Assembly: GCA_020444165.1 (NCBI GenBank)
Contig: JAHLLK010000026.1
Span: forward strand, 3,479-67,478
Source: Deltaproteobacteria bacterium
GTDB lineage: Bacteria > Desulfobacterota > Desulfarculia > Desulfarculales > Desulfarculaceae
Length of the DNA: 64,000 nt
Reading direction: 5' to 3'
Shown here: piece by piece, positions 60,491-64,000 of the stretch
Numbering within the stretch: position 1 is the first letter of the stretch
Layout of the letters: every line of letters starts with the position of its first letter
Notes under the pieces: model-generated
The model's database searches: none
What the model was told of the DNA's origin: nothing
What the model saw: only the letters and a program-made list of their open reading frames with translations
Translations under genes and position numbers: made by a program

Positions 60491-62233
60491 ATGAAACACC
60501 TGGGAACCATCGCCGGCCTGGCCCTCCTGGCCTTAGTGATGCTTGGCGCCCTGCCGGCCCGCGGTGACGACTGCGCGGGCCTGGACTATTCCTGCGCCAA
60601 GAACCAGGCCTACGCCGAAGAATTTTTGGTCACCGAGCTGCGCTCGGCCTGGGTGGACGACCCCCAGGAGTCGCCGCCGGACTGCGACGGCGATGACCTG
60701 GATCTCCTGGCCCCCATGGTCTCCTACGCCACCCGCAACCTGGACATCTACTACCCCTGGGACGCCTCCCGCCGGCGCAAGGTGGTGTTTTTCGTGCACG
60801 GCGGGAGCTGGGAGAGCGGGTACAAGGACTGGTACCAGTTCGTGCCCAAGGTATTCACCGGGCGGCTGGGCTGGGTCACCGTGGTGGTCAACTACCGCCT
60901 GGTGTCGCCGGACACCTTCCGGGCCACCACCTGCCCCAGCCGGGAGGCCTGTGCCGGGGCCAATGCGCCGGACGGCTGGGAAAAGGCCGGCGACCCGGCC
61001 GTGTACACCGCGGACTCCAAGGCGGCCTGGTACCCCGACAACCTGGAGGACGTGGCCGCGGCCCTGGCCTGGGTGGCGGCGCACATCGGCCAAGCGCCGT
61101 ATTACGGCGACGACGCCGAGATATTCCTTTTCGGCCATTCGGCCGGGGGCCACTTGGTGTCCTTGTTGGCCACCCATCCCTATTACGGCCAAAAGCTCTG
61201 GGGGCCGCCCGAGGCCCCCTACAGCCTGCGCTCCCGGGTCCGGGGGGTGGTGAGCCTCTCCGGGGTGTACTCCCTGGGCGACCTGCCGGCCGTGGCCTTC
61301 GCCGACAAGCTGGACCAGCTTTTCCAGGGCTGCGGCCACACCGGCGAACCGGCCTGCGCCCCGGCCGTGCTGGACGAGGCCTCGCCCTTGTCCTACGTGG
61401 CGGGCCAAAGCGATCTGCCGCCGTTCTTCCTCTTGACCGCGGAGAGCGATTTGCCGGGCTTTGCCTGGCAGGAGTGGCTGATGGCCCAGGCCCTGGCCGC
61501 CGCCGGAGTGAGCCACGAAGATGCGGAGCTGGCCGACTTCGACCACGTGACCGAGATGCAGGCCATCGCCTACACCGGCGCGGACGAGCCCGCCACCGCG
61601 CCCCTGGGCGACCCGGACGGCGCCCCGCCCACGGCCTGCCTGCAGAACTTCGGGCCCAACCCCAAGCCCGCGGACTACCGGAACCCCACCGACCGCATCG
61701 TGGACTGGATCGAGCGCACGGCCCCGGCCACGGTGACCATGTACCGGGCCTACAACCCCAACCTCTATTACCACTTCTTCACCACCAGCCGGGCGGAGTT
61801 CAGCAACGCTGTCGCCCACGGGTACGCGGACGAGTCCAGCACCCGGCTGTTCCGCGTGTTCCCGGCCGCGGCCCCGGGGGCGGTGCAGCTCTATCGCCTC
61901 TACAACCCCAACTCCGGCCTGCACTACTACACCTGCCGCCCGGCCGAGCGGGACTGGCTGGTGGCCCAGGGCTGGAACTACGAGCACCCCGAGGGCTGGC
62001 TCTACCCCGCGCCCCACCAGGGCCTCTCCGAGATCTTTCACCTCTACCATACCGGGCTGGGCACCCACCTCTACACCTCGGACGCCCGGGAGGCGGCCTA
62101 CGTCACGGCCAACCTGGCCGGCTGGGAGCAGCACCAGAGCCTGGGCTGGGCCGAGGTGCCCCCGCCCGAAGCGCGGGCGTACGCGGCAGGGCGGAGTTTG
62201 CCGCGGGGGGGTTGGAGCGTGGGGGGGAGATAA
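60491..62233 (+). CDS. Exported alpha/beta hydrolase (esterase) with C-terminal DUF5648-like repeats
   Basis: The 580-residue protein has a signal peptide (to about PARGDD), then an esterase domain with oxyanion HGGSWESG, nucleophile GHSAGGH and a C-terminal DFDHVTEM for the catalytic His. Disulfide-type Cys pairs are seen (CAGLDYSC). From ~residue 415 three repeats (MYRAYNPNLYYHFFTTS, LYRLYNPNSGLHYYTC, IFHLYHTGLGTHLYTSD) match DUF5648, which occurs on secreted enzymes and may bind carbohydrate or the surface. AAGGA precedes ATG 60491. Confidence 0.88.
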   Translation: MKHLGTIAGLALLALVMLGALPARGDDCAGLDYSCAKNQAYAEEFLVTELRSAWVDDPQESPPDCDGDDLDLLAPMVSYATRNLDIYYPWDASRRRKVVFFVHGGSWESGYKDWYQFVPKVFTGRLGWVTVVVNYRLVSPDTFRATTCPSREACAGANAPDGWEKAGDPAVYTADSKAAWYPDNLEDVAAALAWVAAHIGQAPYYGDDAEIFLFGHSAGGHLVSLLATHPYYGQKLWGPPEAPYSLRSRVRGVVSLSGVYSLGDLPAVAFADKLDQLFQGCGHTGEPACAPAVLDEASPLSYVAGQSDLPPFFLLTAESDLPGFAWQEWLMAQALAAAGVSHEDAELADFDHVTEMQAIAYTGADEPATAPLGDPDGAPPTACLQNFGPNPKPADYRNPTDRIVDWIERTAPATVTMYRAYNPNLYYHFFTTSRAEFSNAVAHGYADESSTRLFRVFPAAAPGAVQLYRLYNPNSGLHYYTCRPAERDWLVAQGWNYEHPEGWLYPAPHQGLSEIFHLYHTGLGTHLYTSDAREAAYVTANLAGWEQHQSLGWAEVPPPEARAYAAGRSLPRGGWSVGGR

Positions 62234-62310
62234 ATATGGCCGCTCGCATCCGAGGGACAGGCCTCCGCGGCGGCCTGGGCCCCGTCGAGGCTGGCAGGCA
62301 CCGGGGCCAC

Positions 62311-62346
62311 AAAAAATGCCGCCCCCGCCGATGAGACAGGGGCGGC
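62311..62346 (-). terminator. Rho-independent terminator after the acyl-CoA dehydrogenase
   Basis: GCCGCCCC/GGGGCGGC stem (62318-62325 with 62339-62346) around a 13-base loop. On the minus strand it is followed by AT and five more Ts (62316-62311). It lies about 310 bases past the stop at 62653. Confidence 0.55.
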
Positions 62347-62453
62347 CGGGCCGTGGGAAATGCGTGGGGGCGGGCCGGGGACGGTTGGCTCCGTCCCCAC
62401 CTAGGCGGCTCACCCGAGGGCGCCGCTAGCCATGCGGCGCCCGTTGTGGAGCA

Positions 62454-62481
62454 CCCCAAACAAGCTGGAGCTTGTTTGGGG
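62454..62481. repeat. CCCCAAACAAGCT hairpin
   Basis: Perfect 13-base stem with a GG loop. A near relative CCCAACAAGCC-GCA-GGCTTGTTGGG is at 63916-63940. Confidence 0.6.
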
Positions 62482-62652
62482 ACCCCGGGGCCGGCGGACC
62501 ACGCCTCCGCCGGCCCCTCGCCGGTAAAGGCCCCAAGGGGTCCTTCCCGGCAGCTATATATTCACTCCCGTTTGGCGCTGGGAGTGGGGGAGGGAGGGGA
62601 CGCCGGTGCGCGCCCCCGGGGAAAACGTGTCAAATACGCCCCAAGCTTTGCT

Positions 62653-63795
62653 TCAGCCAATCAGCCGCCGGGCGATGGTGATCTTCTCGGCTTCCTTGGC
62701 GCCCTCGTAGATCTCCAGGATTTTGGCGTCGCGGTAGAAGCGCTGGATGTCGTACTCGTCGATGTAGCCGTAGCCGCCGTGCATCTGGAGCGCCTTGTCC
62801 ACCACCCACACCGCGGTCTCGGCCGCGAAATACTTGGCCATGGCGTTCTGGGCCGGGTCGGGCCGGCCCTGGTCCACCAGCCAGGCGGTCTTGTAGCACA
62901 TGGTGCGGGCCAGCTCGATCTTGGTGGCCATCTCGGCCAGCTGGAACTGGAGGCCCTGGTTGGTGTTCAGGGGCCGGCCGAAGGTGGTGCGCTCGGCGGT
63001 ATAGCGGAGCGCCAGGTCCAGGGCCCCCTGGGCCAGGCCCACGGCCTCGGCGGCCACGGAGGTGCGGGTCACGTCGAAGAAGTGCATGAGCTGGCGGAAG
63101 CCCTGGCCGGGCTGGCCGATGAGGTGGCTTTGGGGCACCCGCACGTTCTCGAAGGCGATCTCGGCCGTGTCAGAGGCCCGGATGCCCATCTTGCCCCGGA
63201 TCTTGCTGGCCGTGACCCCGGGGCGGTCGGCCTCCACCAGGATGAGGCTGTGCCGCTGGTGGCGGGAGGGGTGGTCCGGATCGGTGAGGCAGAACACGAT
63301 CATGAAGTTGCACACCGTGCCGTTGGTGATGAAGATTTTGTTGCCGTTGATGATGAAGTCATCGCCATCGGCCACGGCCCGCGTGCGGGCGGCGGCCAGG
63401 TCGGTGCCGGCGTCGGGCTCGGTGAAGGCGCCGGCGCTGATCTCTTGGCCGGTGACCAGCGGGGGCAAATACTTGGCCTTCTGCTCCGGGGAGCCGTGGA
63501 ACAGGATGGTCTGGGAGCCGAAGGCCGCGGCCTCGATGACCTGCCCGATGCCCAGGTCCACCCGGGTGAGCTGCTCGGTGATCAGGGCCTGCTCCAGAAA
63601 GCCGAAGCCGGGACCGCCGTACTCCTCGGGGATGATGGGGGCCACCAGGCCCACCTCGGCCGCCTTGGCCACGATCTCCCGGGGGTATTTCTCGGCCCGG
63701 TCGTACTCCTTGGCGTGGGGGGCGATCTCCCGCTCGGCGAAACGGCGGGCCGTCTCCTGAATAAGCCTTTGTTCCTCGCTTAAATCAAAGTCCAT
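62653..63795 (-). CDS. Acyl-CoA dehydrogenase
   Basis: The 380-residue flavoenzyme oxidises an acyl-CoA to trans-2-enoyl-CoA. Motifs are AGAFTEPDAGTDLAAART, KIFITNGTVCNFMIVF, and C-terminal MHGGYGYIDEYDIQRFYRDA then EIYEGA, whose Glu is the catalytic base of the short/medium-chain type. AAGGTG precedes the ATG. No other beta-oxidation gene is in view, so the acyl group is undefined. Confidence 0.93.
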   Translation of the reverse strand: MDFDLSEEQRLIQETARRFAEREIAPHAKEYDRAEKYPREIVAKAAEVGLVAPIIPEEYGGPGFGFLEQALITEQLTRVDLGIGQVIEAAAFGSQTILFHGSPEQKAKYLPPLVTGQEISAGAFTEPDAGTDLAAARTRAVADGDDFIINGNKIFITNGTVCNFMIVFCLTDPDHPSRHQRHSLILVEADRPGVTASKIRGKMGIRASDTAEIAFENVRVPQSHLIGQPGQGFRQLMHFFDVTRTSVAAEAVGLAQGALDLALRYTAERTTFGRPLNTNQGLQFQLAEMATKIELARTMCYKTAWLVDQGRPDPAQNAMAKYFAAETAVWVVDKALQMHGGYGYIDEYDIQRFYRDAKILEIYEGAKEAEKITIARRLIG

Positions 63796-63947
63796 GGCAC
63801 ACCTTCTCGCCTGGCCCCGGGGGCGCTAGGGCCTCGGGGGAACTGGGGGGAGCGGGGCGGCGGGAGACCCACCGCGAATTTGGTTCCTCGCCCTGGGGCA
63901 GGCCAGAAACCCACCCCCAACAAGCCGCAGGCTTGTTGGGTATATCA
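63796..63947. other. Intergenic stretch before the window end
   Basis: Contains the ribosome site and probably the promoter of the acyl-CoA dehydrogenase, and the CCCAACAAGCC hairpin (63916-63940). Confidence 0.4.
63916..63940. repeat. CCCAACAAGCC hairpin
   Basis: Perfect 11-base stem with GCA loop, related to 62454-62481. No T-tract. Confidence 0.55.
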
Positions 63948-64000
63948 AGTTTTTTGGGGGATGGGGGGTGTGGGGGGAAGGACCCTTTTTTTCAAAAAAG
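63948..64000. repeat. Long G-tract hairpin element, copy 9, cut by the window end
   Basis: AAGTTTTTTGGGGGATGGGG to GGACCCTTTTTTTCAAAAAAG; the C-rich arm continues beyond the window. Orientation matches copies 3 and 4, so a minus-strand gene probably ends just beyond 64 kb. Confidence 0.75.

Larger units (their letters stand above)
62234..62652. other. Gene-free stretch with terminator and palindrome
   Basis: About 420 bases between the convergent esterase and acyl-CoA dehydrogenase genes. It holds the minus-strand terminator at 62311-62346 and the 13-base hairpin at 62454-62481. No reading frame with homology is seen. Confidence 0.45.

Overview
The window is a GC-rich chromosome segment with densely packed genes. 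Weak TTG and GTG starts sit behind clear Shine-Dalgarno sequences in many genes. The gene content points to a Gram-negative, anaerobe-like lineage. It includes DUF362 iron-sulfur proteins, a CxxCH sensor kinase, LolA-like and beta-barrel outer-membrane parts, lipobox lipoproteins and a Trk potassium system. My best guess is Desulfobacterota, possibly near Desulfarculales. That is an inference from gene content and style; no rRNA or other phylogenetic marker lies in the window.

Layout. 0-3.1 kb: an ANTAR regulator and four small exported proteins, all on the minus strand. 3.5-7.6 kb: a complete siaABCD-type signalling operon (PP2C phosphatase, kinase, phospho-switch protein, PAS-GGDEF cyclase). 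8.0-10.4 kb: a fusion of cysteine synthase to a cysteinyl-tRNA synthetase domain whose HIGH and KMSKS motifs are altered. 10.8-11.3 kb: a cobalamin riboswitch with a near-consensus promoter and two terminators but no gene behind it. 11.3-17.2 kb: a repeat-bordered island with arsR, a 42-residue Cys-rich microprotein, a broken ABC ATPase, then an ABC ATPase, an FtsX-type permease, a LolA-like protein and a beta-barrel protein, which look like one trans-envelope system. 17.3-21.9 kb: housekeeping genes (HMCES/YedK, DUF1697, DUF362, aldehyde dehydrogenase). 22.1-23.3 kb: a two-gene DUF6978/DUF1828 module of foreign composition. 23.7-28.3 kb: a YitT membrane protein and a large hybrid kinase.

28.5-55.3 kb is a glycan or envelope polysaccharide region. 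It holds glycosyltransferases of the GT2 and GT4 types, two very large multi-membrane proteins of YfhO/GT-C type, FAD oxidoreductases (one resembling UDP-galactopyranose mutase, one resembling GlpD), nucleotide-sugar type SDRs and methyltransferases. It is interrupted at 37.3-39.2 kb by an AT-richer orphan gene of 652 residues, followed by a copy of a repeat also found beside the arsR island. 55.6-58.5 kb: trkA and trkH. 58.7-64 kb: a lone receiver protein, a DUF362-ferredoxin protein, an exported esterase with DUF5648-like repeats, and an acyl-CoA dehydrogenase.

A striking genome-wide feature is a family of nine long G/C-tract hairpin elements. Eight of them lie just downstream of stop codons in a fixed orientation or abut the window edge, and one is inverted. 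They come in compact and extended versions. I see no tRNA, rRNA, CRISPR array, transposase or integrase gene in the window.
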